DNA from: Apostichopus californicus
Lineage: Eukaryota > Echinodermata > Holothuroidea > Aspidochirotida > Stichopodidae
Reading direction: 5' to 3'
NCBI GenBank assembly: GCA_020650975.1
Contig: JAIPMN010002638.1
Span: forward strand, 1-27,602
Length of the DNA stretch: 27,602 nt
A model generated the notes under the pieces. That model saw nothing but the letters and a program-made list of their open reading frames with translations. It was not told the DNA's origin and ran no database searches. A program made the position numbers and the translations under genes. Below, one piece after another: positions 1 through 11,381 of the stretch (position 1 is the first letter of the stretch; the number at the start of each line of letters is the position of its first letter).

Positions 1-1039
1 ATTATGTGTATGTATATACAATAGTCGATTCGATTTCGATTCGATTGATTGATCGTTTATTACTCTACAAGAGTGTCTGCGAAAAATAATGGAGAAGACA
101 AAATGGCAGTCAAATTTCAATCCAGAACAAAATTTCAACTATTACACCAAAAATCAGTTGTATAAGTTCCTTTATCAGGTAGAACGGTGATACAAACTGA
201 GTGTCCATACAATAAGCTGTAGTTTGTAAGTGATGTATGCAACTACATGTTCAGTTATCTTGTATGTGCTGAAAAATCCCAGCAGAATCGGCGACACATT
301 TGTAACGATCTCTCTATTCAAATGGAAGACAGTTTACCAAACCTTGTTAATATGAAAGGTAAACAAAGACCTTTTAAACCAATTGTCACACACACAGTGG
401 ACCTTTTAAGTTACTTTGGCATGTGCAACAGCTGTGGGTATGTAAACAACAAAAGAGTCAATTACAACTAACACGTTAATTAAAGTCGTAAGCTATGTAA
501 AAACAAAAAGTCCTAAGTGCTTTCTATTTATTCACAGTACGAGAGAGGAGTAATTTTTACTTTACAACCATGGTCACGTGGGTCTTCTAATGGGTTTCGA
601 TAGGCCAAGACTGAGAAAGCAGTGAGTATCTTTATACAATCGTGTCAACTAAAAACTTGGTCGATTAACTGGACTGCTCCTAGAACATCTAATTTTATCT
701 TAGTAATTTGCAAGTCCATTATCCCAAAGTGTTGTTTTTTAAAATGTCCAAATAACACACGTTGACATAAACAATTATGGGCGTGGGGGGGGGGGTGGGG
801 GAGAGCTAGGACACAGACCTGGAAGACTAAGTGCATGATACAATAAAACATATTACTGTTGGTGGTGTGATCCGGGGAATGGAATGGAGAGGGGTGAACA
901 AGCAAGATATGAGGAAGGAGTCTCCTTAGCAACAATATCACCAACACCACTCAGAAACAACACTGGCTTAAAACAGAACACAACAAATCATTAATTAAGT
1001 ACCTCAGAGGATCGAAGTACCTCAGAAACAATAACAACC

Positions 1040-1106
1040 CAACCAAGAACTATTAACTAAGCTGCATCTACAGTGCAAGTATGAAATTCATCATAGCTGA
1101 GCTAAA
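1040..1106 (+). repeat. Dispersed ~70-bp repeat, copy 1
   Basis: It shares AACCAAG, then GCATCTACAGTGCAAGTATG and AAATTCAT with copies at 1554 and 2189. It is the most diverged of the three. Confidence 0.5.
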
Positions 1107-1553
1107 AAAAATTGCTATATTACAAGGTTTTCATATTTTGGGCCACTGGTGGCCTTAAAGGGTGTGAAGACTCGCGCAAAAAGAAACGTCTAATGCCAGT
1201 AATTTGACCTAGTTTCGAATGAGGTGCAACAGAAGTGTTAAACACCACCATCGATCCCAGAAAATACACACACAGCTTGCTACCGTCGGTAATTAGACAC
1301 TAGTGTACAGTCAGTACATACAGCTGCGGTCAATACCCACAGCACAGTATACAAACGATACAATGATGGACATCTCAGGTCCAGCTAAAGATAACAATTA
1401 AGGTATCACGTTTCATTACTGTCTGCATTTTGTTGCGACACGAACAAAACATCACTTGCAAGCAACAGAAAGTTAACTTTTTCAGATGACCGAACGCGGT
1501 TTGGGGCGAGGCTTCAATGCCTTTAAATTACCTTGACCTGCACCAACAACCAA

Positions 1554-1626
1554 AGTAGCAAAATTTATTGAGGTGTATCTACATAGCAAGTATTGAAGTT
1601 CACTCCAGCTCTGCATGGTGAGTGAT
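1554..1626 (+). repeat. Dispersed ~70-bp repeat, copy 2
   Basis: It reads AGTAGCAAAATTTATTGAGG, then TATCTACATAGCAAGTAT and a close GGTGAGTGATA. The order is the same as in copy 3 at 2189-2264. Confidence 0.6.
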
Positions 1627-1650
1627 ATGCTGTAGTTTAGTCTAGTGTGT

Positions 1651-1681
1651 CACACACACACACATGCAGACACACACACAT
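1651..1681. repeat. (CA)n microsatellite
   Basis: CACACACACACACATG is followed by CAGACACACACACATG, an interrupted dinucleotide run. Confidence 0.85.
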
Positions 1682-2188
1682 GTCATCATCACCATATAGA
1701 TTCCTATTGCCTTTGGCAAGGAATCCAATATGGAAACAGAGTTCACCTTATATAGATATATCACACAACACAAGAGAAATTAATACACACAGTTTTTTTT
1801 TTTCAAATAATTTATTTTCTCATATTATTTTTCATTGTTAAAATTATGACACCTTCAAATCTGGCATGCTGTACATCTAGACACTTTTTCTTCATTTTTG
1901 AAAATATTTTTGTATTACAGCTTGAGCATAGAGATGTATTATACCACTTGGAAAGATAAACAGAGCAAGGCTATAAAGCAGTCCCTCATGTTAAAGTCAG
2001 TGAAAATGTGAACACATACCAGGCTATAGCTATCAAGGCCAACCATCACTCAAAAAAGGACAAAACTTGTTATGATTTTAAAGAAAAATGTCCTAGACAT
2101 GACCTTGTGAGAATGACTCATTCAAACCAGAATAATATCATCACACACAGATGACCAAGTAGCATGAACAGGGAAACCTCCACCGAGA

Positions 2189-2264
2189 GTAGCAAACTTG
2201 ACCAAGGTTCGTAGATCTACATAGCAAGTATGAAATTCATTCAAGCTATTCAAGGTGAGTGATA
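2189..2264 (+). repeat. Dispersed ~70-bp repeat, copy 3
   Basis: It reads AGTAGCAAACTTGACCAAGG, then ATCTACATAGCAAGTATG, AAATTCATTCAAGC and GGTGAGTGATA. All copies have the same direction, 500-650 bp apart. This suggests pieces of one repeat family or a decayed tandem duplication. Confidence 0.6.
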
Positions 2265-4060
2265 GAGGGGAAGGGGAGCTGTCATAGCTCAGACAATTTG
2301 TGTCCTACAACTCCTGCACCTCATCCTTACCCCACCCACCCTTCCCCACCCACCACCACTCCACCCACCCCCTCATTAACAAAGAAAGTTCCTCCTTCAC
2401 TCATTGCTGAATATCAAAATTTGTAAACATTCATAAATACCAATGTGTGCTTCAGAGTATATACAATATGTGGAGCTAAAGTTGTAGTATTCTCCCAGCA
2501 GCTGCAGTATAACAGTTTGGTGTTTTCTCGTTACTGGCCATCTTGCCTACTACAATCACACGAGACACTGGTAACATTAATGTAGGGCAAATGTGACAAC
2601 ATTAGTAAAAGATGTAGTTGGTTGAAGGACATTCTAACTTCGATTTAACTGTCTTCTGTTCAGTTTTAATTATTTTCTTTGAAAGAATCGATAACGCCTG
2701 CTCATCTTTTTCAAAAATATTGATATAATATTTGATGATGGTTTGCATTTCCAGTGTAACTTCCTCTCTAACAATCACTTGAAAACTTTCACTGTATACT
2801 GCTAGTTCATTCAATTCTTTTCAGAGCAGATGTGTATAAAAAAGAATTAAAAAAAAGAAACTTTTGTTACATTTTAAAACAAATCCTATTCTTGTCCTGA
2901 TTCACATCCAGCACTATATCAACAAGTTTCAGAAAACATTTTTATTATACTTAGTAAATGTATGTGTTGATTTTTTAATAATGGTATAATTAAATATTGA
3001 TTAAATTCAACCAAGATGTAATATATGCACATTCATGTGAATGTTGGAGGGGGTTGGGCAGGATTTTGTTATCCTGCTTACACACCAGAACTAATACAGT
3101 TTGACTTCGACAAAGTAATTAATTTGGTAAGGGTAATCTACGCTATGAAAGATGTACTCAAAAACTTTATAGACTTGTTAAGCCTAAAGAGAGCTACTTT
3201 TACATAGAAGAAAATGCTCATAAATCGATTAACTGTGTGGCAAGGATACAGAGACTGTTACACACTTTTATGTCAGTTCACTTATGATACATTATGCATG
3301 CTCCAATTTCATAGTACACATGTTAATGTAAAAAAAAAAAATTGAAATAAAAAAGCTGCCAAAATCCTCAAAAAATTTGAATTTCCAAATTATAGATATA
3401 TGCTCCTCGAACGTCGCCAGAGGTCGATTGCCCTATCCATTATAAAAATCAGAACCCTTGCATCAGACTTCACTGGCTTGAAATACATCGGTTTCGGACA
3501 ATAAAGCAAAACCTACTCTACCGTGGACAGGAGCTCGTTAATCAAAGTGAACAATCCTTGTAATTCAATCCCACAGATAGGGGTACACTGTGGTTATCCA
3601 TACCTGCATCTATATATACAGTAGGCACCTAAATTGTACATCTTACAAAGACAGCGCTTGATTCTGACTGGAGGGAATGGCATCACTGCACGCTTTACGG
3701 TAGTTCGTTTGCATTCTCCAATACCGACGCCTCCCGACCATGCAGACACGGGACAGATAAAAATGTAGTCGCCTTGTTGCCTTCGTGAGACTGACTAAAA
3801 TCTTCAAACTCTGCGAATATTAGGTCCATTCATATTTTTCATTGATATACCTCCCATGTTTGGGTTTACAAGTTTTCAAGTCTCCATTTTCGATTATTAC
3901 GTATATTTTATACGCTTTGTACCGAATTCCTCCATATCACGTAACAGCTACCGTAAAATACTTGCACCGCAGAGGTTTAGTACAGAGTATAACGTAACGC
4001 TTAATATTTTGTAATAATTATAATATCATAATGCATCTATCCTGCTGTGTGCTATGTACC

Positions 4061-4212
4061 TCAGGTGTTACGTTTATTACGTTTCGTGTCGTCCTCTTTC
4101 TCGTCGATGTCTTCGGCCACCTTGCGAGCAAACTCTTCGGTCGTGGGCGAGTGAACTGTATGTCGTAACCTAGCAACGGTACCATCTGGGTCATCGGTCA
4201 CTATGTTCGCCC
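4061..4212 (-). CDS. DNAJA3: DNAJA3 candidate alternative terminal exon
   Basis: A second acceptor (TTATTTCAG/GG) lies 174 bp downstream of exon 11's stop codon. Joined to exon 10 it gives an open frame of 49 codons and a TGA at 4061-4063. The peptide begins GANIVTDDPDGTVARLRHTV and ends with a charged stretch closing KRNKRNT. The total would be 484 residues. The acceptor phase (1) is the one exon 10 needs and the composition looks coding, with many Glu, Asp, Lys and Arg. Vertebrate DNAJA3 is known to make two forms with different C-termini by alternative splicing, which gives a precedent. I do not recognise this tail. If exon 11 is included, the segment would simply be 3' UTR. Confidence 0.55.
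4073..4078 (-). other. AATAAA overlapping the last codons of the alternative exon
   Basis: On the minus strand the codons for Asn-Lys near the end of the alternative exon spell AATAAA, ten bases before the TGA. It could act as a poly(A) signal for that form with a very short 3' UTR. The downstream sequence is AT-rich without an obvious GT-rich element, so this is tentative. Confidence 0.25.
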
Positions 4213-4348
4213 CTGAAATAACGATACGGAAAGCTCTCAGTCACAATTGTCTGTTACAACTCGCTGTAATTTGCCCGCTGCACATAAGTTGGTTTTATAA
4301 TATTTCATCACACAAAATACACAAAATGTCACATCATGTTAGACGGTG

Positions 4349-4354
4349 TTTAAT
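4349..4354 (-). other. ATTAAA poly(A) signal candidate after exon 11
   Basis: The common variant hexamer ATTAAA lies on the minus strand about 35 bases past the stop of exon 11 and before the alternative exon. It is a plausible end signal for the transcript that includes exon 11. A single hexamer in AT-rich DNA is weak evidence. Confidence 0.3.
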
Positions 4355-4386
4355 GCTATGTATAGCAGCGTACCTCTATAATCTGG

Positions 4387-4493
4387 CTATTTATATGATC
4401 CCGTTGCTAGTCTTCTCGCTAATCGCGTAAAGAAACCCTCCTCTTTTTGCCCTTCACCATCATCATTGTCGGGTATATCTTCCTTAATTTTGT
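4387..4493 (-). CDS. DNAJA3: DNAJA3 exon 11: acidic C-terminus with stop
   Basis: Residue 435 (split Asp) to 469 and a TAG stop at 4387-4389. The peptide begins DKIKEDIPDNDDGEGQ and ends KEEGFFTRLARRLATGSYK. The acidic run followed by EEGFFTRLARRL mirrors the human tail E-D-E-E-G-F-L-S-K-L-K-K-M, so this exon gives the equivalent of the long vertebrate isoform. The acceptor is GATTTCAG/AC. An ATTAAA variant poly(A) signal on the same strand sits at 4349-4354, about 35 bp past the stop, and could end this transcript form. Confidence 0.9.
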
Positions 4494-5516
4494 CTGAAAT
4501 CAAGCAAAGTAGACCAATAAGTACTCATATTTCGTTGTAACATTTCATCGTAGAAGCCTGTTCTTTTTTTTGTTTTTTTTAATTTTGCTTTGCTTGAAAA
4601 TTGCCGCACATTTTGACTATGTACACCCCAAACTGGATAAGTCTTTTCAATTTTTACTCTTTTCTTTAAATTCTAAAACAATTCCTGACATTTCCAGATT
4701 TAAGTCTTGCAATCGACTGTGATGTTCTGAGATCGTCAATTATAGCCAGAGAACGGGGCGCAGAAGCTTTTAAAAATATTAAATATTCGATAGCAAAAAA
4801 ACAGATACTGTAGATGTAGAATGGAATTGTAATCATTATTCTTTTTTAAAGTAATAATAAGAATAATTGCCCCAAAAAATTGGAAATTGTTTTCAAACCT
4901 TTATATTACCTAAGAGGACTTATTTGTATCACTATGTAACATTCCCTGCTGCCAAATTACATGAGTGCGAAAGCTCTTATTAGCTTGGGCCATTATCCAT
5001 TGCTTGGGTGCATACAAAGTAGAAACCATCCTTCAAACCTTGTTGAGTGATGATAAAGATGATGAATACTTTGTTTACATGTGAACAGAAATGGTAACTC
5101 TCTATTTGTATAGCCATTGTCTCTCTGAATGTTGTAATAAACACTTTCACAATGAGTTCTACTCCATTTTAGTTTTCTGTTTTTAAGCCCTGCTCTTACT
5201 GTCACAAAAACATTTTAATTTATCATCGGATAGTATGACACTCAAGTTACCAACACAGCTACAATAGTAATGCTACTATAGTAAAGACAAAACAAAGGAA
5301 GAATTAATTGTGTTTCATCTTCAGAATTAAACCACAATAATCAATGATATTGGTATCACCATTGGCATAAGACAAAGGACTTCTGTTTAAATCTTGAAGG
5401 GCAACCTTTTTAAGTACTGCAAAGACGGCGACTGCCATTTTATTTAGAGCTAGAATGATATCAAGCCATATCATAAGATCTGATTAATAACGGTCACACC
5501 AGGATACTACTGAACA

Positions 5517-5900
5517 GCGTGTTGTGGTCAAGTGGTTTAGGCAATGGTCTGACCATCTTAGGATTGCAGGTTTTGAGTCCTGGCCAGATCATTACGTCAT
5601 TATGTCCTTGGGCGAGGCACTTAATCTCCATTGCCTCTCTCCACCCAGGTGTATAAATGGGGACTTGCAAGGTAACTTGAACACATAGTTGTATGTGCCG
5701 GTTTTTGGCTGCACCCTATGGGAAGTCCCCCGGGGGACTGGTAGTTGTGGTGAGCTGTGGTGCCCTGGGATGGATTGTTTGAATTGTGCACACTTTGGTG
5801 TGTGGGTGTGATAAGTTACCAATGACCAGGGGTTAAGTGTTGTAAAGTCGTGTGAGGGGTCCTTGGCCTTGAACAAGACTATAAACCTTCAACTTTAACT
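5517..5900 (+). mobile_element. tRNA-derived SINE, family 1, diverged copy
   Basis: It shares the head (GTGGTCAAGTGGTTTAGGCA, decayed box B GGTTTTGAGTCC) and body with the copy at 12612, including GTATAAATGGGGACTTGCAA and CACACTTTGGTGTG. The 3' end differs and lacks the GCGCTATATAAG (TTA)n tail, so it is either degraded or a subfamily. It lies in intron 10 of DNAJA3, opposite to gene direction. Confidence 0.8.
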
Positions 5901-6139
5901 TTTACCGACATTCATCCTGTTCTTGTCAGTGATACTATAACCCATGCATCCTACTCTGGACACAACCCATAACTTGTCCTTCTCATGTTATCTCTAAGTT
6001 TATGATTTCTTGTTTTTTACTACCAAAGAAAAGTAGATGGGTTATGGCAAAGCAGTTTTCACATACCCAACTTGTTATATGGGGCTTATCCAAAACAGAC
6101 TATGCAAGTTCATTGTTCAAGTCTACAAGAAGAACTTAC

Positions 6140-6237
6140 CATCTTGTGTTTTACTTAGTCCATTCACAGTGCCTGAGACACCAGACTCTTCTTCGGCAAA
6201 GACCATCAGGAGTGATTTCTGTTTAGCTGAGAGTTTC
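6140..6237 (-). CDS. DNAJA3: DNAJA3 exon 10: end of substrate domain
   Basis: Residues 402 (split Lys) to 434 plus one base read KKLSAKQKSLLMVFAEEESG and then VSGTVNGLSKTQD, matching the human KRLTSRQQSLILSYAEDETD and VEGTVNGV. The acceptor is GATTCTAG/GAA and the donor GATG/GTAAGT, phase 1. Both candidate terminal exons downstream (4387-4493 and 4061-4212) have acceptors that restore the frame after this donor. This exon is therefore the branch point between the two predicted C-termini. Confidence 0.92.
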
Positions 6238-6900
6238 CTAGAATCGAAGACAGAAGTACATAAGAATTGCATCACTGAAACAATCTAGGCCAGTCACTTT
6301 CACCAATTGGGCAAACTTCCACAGAGTGACAATGTACAATATTGCATTTTAAGTTAAGCTATCCGCCTACATCAATCTCTCTTTTTAACCATACTGTAGA
6401 GCGATGTCTCCGACTCATTTATTTAAATGAGATGGTAAAGGTACAATGTCAAAGGTCATTTAATCATAATCGTCAACACGTGATACGGATATAACCAGTC
6501 TTTAGACCATGAAACTCTATTTCAACAATGACATAGCATATAGCAATTGTTTTTAGAATGCTATATAACTCAGAGTGTTAAAGTGCCTTTCACAGTATGT
6601 ATCCTGGATTTTTTCCCAACTTGGAACAGTTTTAAGAGGATATAACACTATGGGCAGGTTCCATGTTGCTCTCACAGTTTTAACGAACCGATGCACACCT
6701 GAAGTTCATAATATCCAGACATCACTGACATCATTAATTAAGGGCTGTTCATTACTTCTATGACAAAAATTTAAATATTCAAAATTAGCACCTCAATGGG
6801 TAAAATCTTCCAATTCTTGGGAAATTTTATGGACCAAAATGTGTTGAACGTGCCGCAGAAATTAAGAAATAAACAGATGAGTATAATATGCTGTACTTAC

Positions 6901-7016
6901 TTTGGAACGTTAATCTTGACGTGTACGTAATGGTCGCCATATCCGTGACTGTTAATTCTGCTAATTCCTTTACCAGGGAGTCGTATTCTGTCGTGAGATT
7001 GGGTACCGGCTGGTAT
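6901..7016 (-). CDS. DNAJA3: DNAJA3 exon 9: second C-terminal domain segment
   Basis: Residues 364-401 plus two bases read IPAGTQSHDRIRLPGKGISR followed by INSHGYGDHYVHVKINVP. This aligns with the human IPPGTQTDQKIRMGGKGIPR and INSYGYGDHYIHIKIRVP, the most conserved part of the C-terminal domain. The acceptor is TTTGTAG/ATA and the donor CCAAA/GTAAGT. The exon is separated from exon 8 by the largest intron (4.2 kb), which carries a reversed SINE fragment and C-rich DNA. Confidence 0.95.
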
Positions 7017-7584
7017 CTACAAAAGACGGCAAATGCAACTAGTTTTCTTTCACAGGAGACATATCAATGAGACAAACGCAACGTTTTATAAATTCTGGGT
7101 CCAACTGAAGTTTAATTCTTAGTAAAGAGATATACACCCAGACCATCCAACGAGAATATTGAATTTGGAATCTTAACAATGAAAAAAATGGAAGACTGAC
7201 ACGGAAATTACGTACAAACTTTGAAGAGAGCGAAGTAATATTGGGGCTTGAACGACACTCGAGCCATCACTGGTCAAGACCTGAGTGACCGAAACTGTCA
7301 CCGACTTGCAACATAATTTACGGAGTGACACAAAGTAACTATTGAACATAATACCTCGGTAGTCCTTTCGGTGAAATATGCGAAACAAGATTCATATTGT
7401 TTTCGTCATCCAAACCGCTGCGCAACAGTTATAAATATCTCCTCCATTGTCAATGCAACCCAAGCTATGTAACAAGTACAATTTTCAATTCAAGATAACA
7501 TAAAACAAAGTGTTAACTAAAGGAAGTACTTGCATTTCATTTCAAAACATAAACCCTTATATGCTCTTTTCCCTTATTAATATC

Positions 7585-7662
7585 TCCCCCACCCCCTCCC
7601 ACCCGTCCCACCCCTCACATTCCCCCTTCCCCTCCCATCCCTCACATTCCCCCTCCCACCAA
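7585..7662. repeat. C-rich tract with an internal duplication
   Basis: Runs of C3-C5 alternate with A/T, and CCCTCACATTCCCCCT-like segments occur twice. On the DNAJA3 coding strand this is a G-rich stretch in intron 8 with quadruplex potential. Confidence 0.7.
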
Positions 7663-7796
7663 AAAATAGTCATCAAACTAAATTTTCCTTGAACTAACGT
7701 CTATCATTTTCTCTCAGGTATGAACACAATACTGCTCGTTGCTTGGTAAATATGCACTGTCATGGTATCACAAACAATGGCCACAATACATACATA

Positions 7797-8016
7797 TTAG
7801 ACACTTATATAGCGCTGCTACATCGAGATCGTAGCCATTTGACAACTTAGCCTTGGTCATTGGTAACTTGTCACACCTACACACATCAATCTCTCCTGGG
7901 GCACCACAGTGCACCACAACCACGTGTCCCCCGGGGAACTTCCCATAGGGTTTGTGGCTGCAAAACAAACCGGCGCACGCAACTATATTTACAAGTTACC
8001 TCGCAAGTCCCCATTT
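7797..8016 (-). mobile_element. tRNA-derived SINE, family 1, 5'-truncated copy
   Basis: The reverse complement matches the family 1 body from AAATGGGGACTTGCGAGGTA to the tail AGCGCTATATAAG. The tRNA head is missing, as with incomplete reverse transcription. Part of the 3' region near CACACTTTGG is also absent. It lies in intron 8 in the same direction as the gene. Confidence 0.8.
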
Positions 8017-8407
8017 AATGTTTCAATTTGATTCAATTCGATGTTCCTCTATCGAAGACAGGCTGGATGACTACGAGGTACAAAGTTAATTTTGACATAT
8101 TGTGGACAATTAAAAAAATAATAACTGCTAACATAACAGGTTTGGTATGGAGAACAATTTTGCATTTTTGAATAAAAACAATCCTTCAAAAACTTTTGAG
8201 GCTCATCAATTGAAGTGACTGGACTACTTAGCCTAAGACAGAGTAAAGAAGAAGGTCTCAAATGCAACACAAACCACAACAGAACAAACATAAAGGTTAT
8301 TATAACCTGTAAGCATATTATGTCTACCATCATGCACTGCAAATTTGTCAAGGACGAAAATGGTATCGAAAGTCATCTAAGGTCACTGTGTTGTTTAAAT
8401 CAAAATA

Positions 8408-8450
8408 TTTGTTTGTTTGTTTGTTTGTGCTTTGTTTTGTTTTGTTTTTT
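8408..8450. repeat. (TTTG)n microsatellite
   Basis: Five TTTG-type units are followed by TTTTG units and a T-run, in DNAJA3 intron 8. Confidence 0.8.
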
Positions 8451-11187
8451 AAGCCTGTACTGCAAGGTTGACTTATAATCTATTTAGTAATAACGGAATA
8501 TTCCAGAGATTAAGAATATTTCATAGTAGCTGAATACCTTGACAAGCTATCAAAAGGTTCTGTTCTCCCTGGACTATGACATGTCAAGACTAAATTCTGA
8601 CTACAGTGGTCCTGTATTTTATCCTAATTCCACCTCTCTTTTAGTATCGGCCTAAAAGGCAGTTACTTTACATTGCTAAGAAGCCACATGTGCCACATGC
8701 GGGGAAGGCCAAATGCCTTATGGTGGCATACTCCTATTAGAGTCTATATCCATCCGCTCAATTGTTCTCCTTCAGGAAAAGTGCCAAAAAGCAGCAGGAG
8801 AACATCTTTTTTGACCTGTTATCAATCATGATCTAGTTTTTTTGTGGCTTGCATGTTGAAAAGCACGAATGGAAGTACATGTGGTGAGAAAATTGGTTCG
8901 ATTGAGGCAGTTTTAGACCCCTTTAGGCCTCCCAAATTTGCAGACCAGAGATCACGATATCCACGGAAGACTCTGCTCGACAAGACTGCACAGCAGTGAC
9001 TTTTAGAATAGATTCAAGAAAAATCTGGTGCCTGGTGTGGTTTTTAACCCGGGATTCTAGTAGTTGTTGGGGTTGACACCCCTTACGGCTACACCGACCC
9101 ATTTAATATTTAATTAAATTCAGACAGCAAATATTGAAATACTTGAATTTCTTTTTTTCAACCTTGACTTCATTACTTGTAATAAAATTGACCTATTCAA
9201 GCTACCTAAGTATAGATTTCTAGCATTGACTAGCATCATAACCATTTATCGACTCAAACCGCTGCCTTAAAAAGGCAGTTTTCCTATCGATGTCTATACC
9301 TGTATTTACCTGTCTTAGCCAGGTTAACAGTCTTGTCTTGTCTGCATATTTGAAATACTGACAATTATCATACCTCCAAATCTCCCCTATCAATTTTTCA
9401 GGCAGCCATTGTGTTAACATAACTCCCCAGCTAAAAGCAAACCACCATGATCTATGCTACCTTACCATTGTTGTTGCTAAGAAACTTGACAATGGCTCCA
9501 TTGTTTAATTTTTCCAAAGGAGCATGGCTGAGTTAGTTTAATTGAGCACAGTGGCAAATCACAGCATGATACCCTTGTTTTTTTTAACCCATTTCTGTAC
9601 ATTCTGTACAGTATAGTAAAATAATATGGAATAGTAAATTAACTGTTACTGTTTGCACTTAGGCATGAAGGACTTTCAAGGTCGCCTTAAAATGTTTACA
9701 TGTAGCAGGGTTGTTGCTAAATTGTTATGAGAATGTTATTTGTTTTACATAATGCAAGTTTTATTGAATACTAAAATACTGAATATGCCACTAGCCCTAA
9801 ATACACAACTAAATCAAACCAACGTACAGAGAGAAAACAATTTTTTTACCCAAAAGTATGGACATTACAAATCAGGCATGATATCTGATTTTGCCAGATT
9901 CAACCAAACCCTGTGGTTCAATTTTGGAACTTTACATAACTCAACAGTTTACTTAGGGTTAAGAGTATGGTGGGGTAGGGGTAGGGGGGTGTATGAATTA
10001 AAAGTCTACAGCACATACTCTTTCCTTTCTATTCATATTTATTCAGGGGCTCATGTTTAAGAACTGCAAATCATGGAAGAGAGCATAAATATGGTAAAGA
10101 ATGTTAAACCCAAAGCTGTTTGCCTCATTTCTGAACCAAGCGTGCAGTTTACCACCTAGAGTCTATCCTAATTATTAATTTGATGAAGTAGGCATGTTTG
10201 TAATGAATGGCAGTTATGCACGTCAACTTTTCTAGTCGCAACTTTTAAAATGAAGAAAAGGCCGCCATACCCCTCGTACCGGGTTTTAATATATCCGAAC
10301 AGTACTCTGCAAAATGTGGCCAGACATTGACAAACTCAAACCTCTGGAACGAACGTACTACTGGTCCTGACCAAATACAATCTCGGTTTAAACTTTGACA
10401 GCCATACCTACCATACAATGAAAATGTTAGCCAAAGTCAAAAGTGTCGCAATTGACCCAAAACCGACTGTACCTCGGTAGTCGGCACTTTTTTCTGTGCA
10501 CTTCCTACGGACAGTTACTATGGTCAGAATGTTAATGGATTACTAGTGGCCCTCTGGTTAAGAAATCAACCAGCAAGTTATACCACAAACAACATGTTGC
10601 TGAGGTCTTCTTTCCGTGGATGTCACATTCCATAAAAGTTTACTCTTCATTTACTTCAAATTTCGTAATGACTTTCATACTGACTTGTCAAGCAAACAAG
10701 CTTACTTTCTTCTTGTTTTTTCTTGAATAAAGAATATTCAAGATTTTTTCATTTCTTTTCAAATCTAATTGACAGCATCCCCCATCCAGGTCACAATAGC
10801 TATGACGTTTTGCAGCTTAGACATTTATTTTCCTGTTTTCCTTTCACTGCTTGTCAAAGTCACTCGAGTCAGCAACCAAAGTCGGGTGTATAAAATGCAT
10901 AGAAAGTTTACAAGTCCACAAACAACGGACTGGAATTTCTAAAGCATACACCCCAAGAAAAACTTCTGAAAATAGACTCAGTTATTAAAACTTTGGCACC
11001 TTACTCCTCCCCCCCCACCTTTTCCAAATCCACTCCATGTCTTCTCTGCACATCCCCACCATTAAACTCATCAGGTTGATCCTGTAAACTTTTAATTTCA
11101 TCTTTGGACACACAATTCCTTTGATACAATTTTTCAAGATGTAAAGAAGCTTCATTTTTTGAAATAAGTTTCAGATAATTGACTTAC

Positions 11188-11381
11188 ATTGAGGCTAATG
11201 GTATCATAAATCCCCTTCATTTTCATGGTACCTCCCAGGGCAGCTTGGGTATAGCTTATTTTCGCATCCGAGTGAACATCTGCTCCGTCTCTGCGAAATG
11301 TATTACTTCGTGCCACCCGGAAGGAGATGAACAGTTCTCTGTTCCCTACAGGCATCCGTACAGTTTGTCCATCAGAAACAC
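11188..11381 (-). CDS. DNAJA3: DNAJA3 exon 8: C-terminal substrate-binding domain
   Basis: Residues 299 (split Gly) to 363 include DGQTVRMPVGNRELFISFRV and then FRRDGADVHSD, which match human GQTVRMPVGKREIFITFRV and FRRDGADIHSDLFI. The end of the exon, ALGGTMKMKGIYDTISLN, matches ALLGGTARAQGLYETINV. These are the beta strands that hold client protein in DnaJ family members. The acceptor is CCCTCAG/GT and the donor AAT/GTAAGT, phase 0. One oddity is A-K-I-S-Y-T-Q-A where human has L-F-I-S-I-A-Q-A, a modest drift with no break. Confidence 0.95.

Larger units (their letters stand above)
1..4060. other. No gene recognised; repeats and low-complexity DNA
   Basis: No exon of a known protein is visible on either strand. 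The stretch holds a G-run (784-801), the three dispersed repeats, a (CA)n tract (1651-1681), a C-rich tract (about 2318-2372) and AT-rich filler. Segments 1141-1550 and 3400-3800 are richer in CpG than their surroundings and may be old repeats, but no family could be named. A 70-codon minus frame at 2602-2814 has a protein-like composition without a match. Confidence 0.5.
7017..11187 (-). other. DNAJA3 intron 8, content
   Basis: This 4.2-kb intron holds the truncated SINE, the C-rich tract and the (TTTG)n run. The rest is AT-rich unique-looking DNA. A CpG-richer block at about 10215-10560 and a tRNA-like patch near 9040-9100 may be repeat remnants, but I cannot name them. Confidence 0.6.

Noticed and set aside
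1141-1550. CpG-richer segment that looks unlike its surroundings
   Set aside because: I suspected a repeat or CpG-rich element, but no inverted ends, duplicated flanks or coding content could be shown.
2602-2814. A 70-codon minus-strand frame with protein-like composition
   Set aside because: No match, no clear acceptor or donor pair, and no neighbouring exon. It may be a fragment of an old element, but nothing supports a call.
5592-5876. A 94-codon minus-strand frame
   Set aside because: It is the antisense of the SINE copy at 5517-5900.
9040-9100. tRNA-like patch (TTTTTAACCCGGGATTC)
   Set aside because: It resembles a T-arm but no matching box A, acceptor stem pairing or SINE body could be assembled.
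9220-9420. A 66-codon minus-strand frame rich in Trp, Tyr and charged residues
   Set aside because: It reads like protein but has no known motif and sits in DNAJA3 intron 8. A transposon remnant is possible and unproved.
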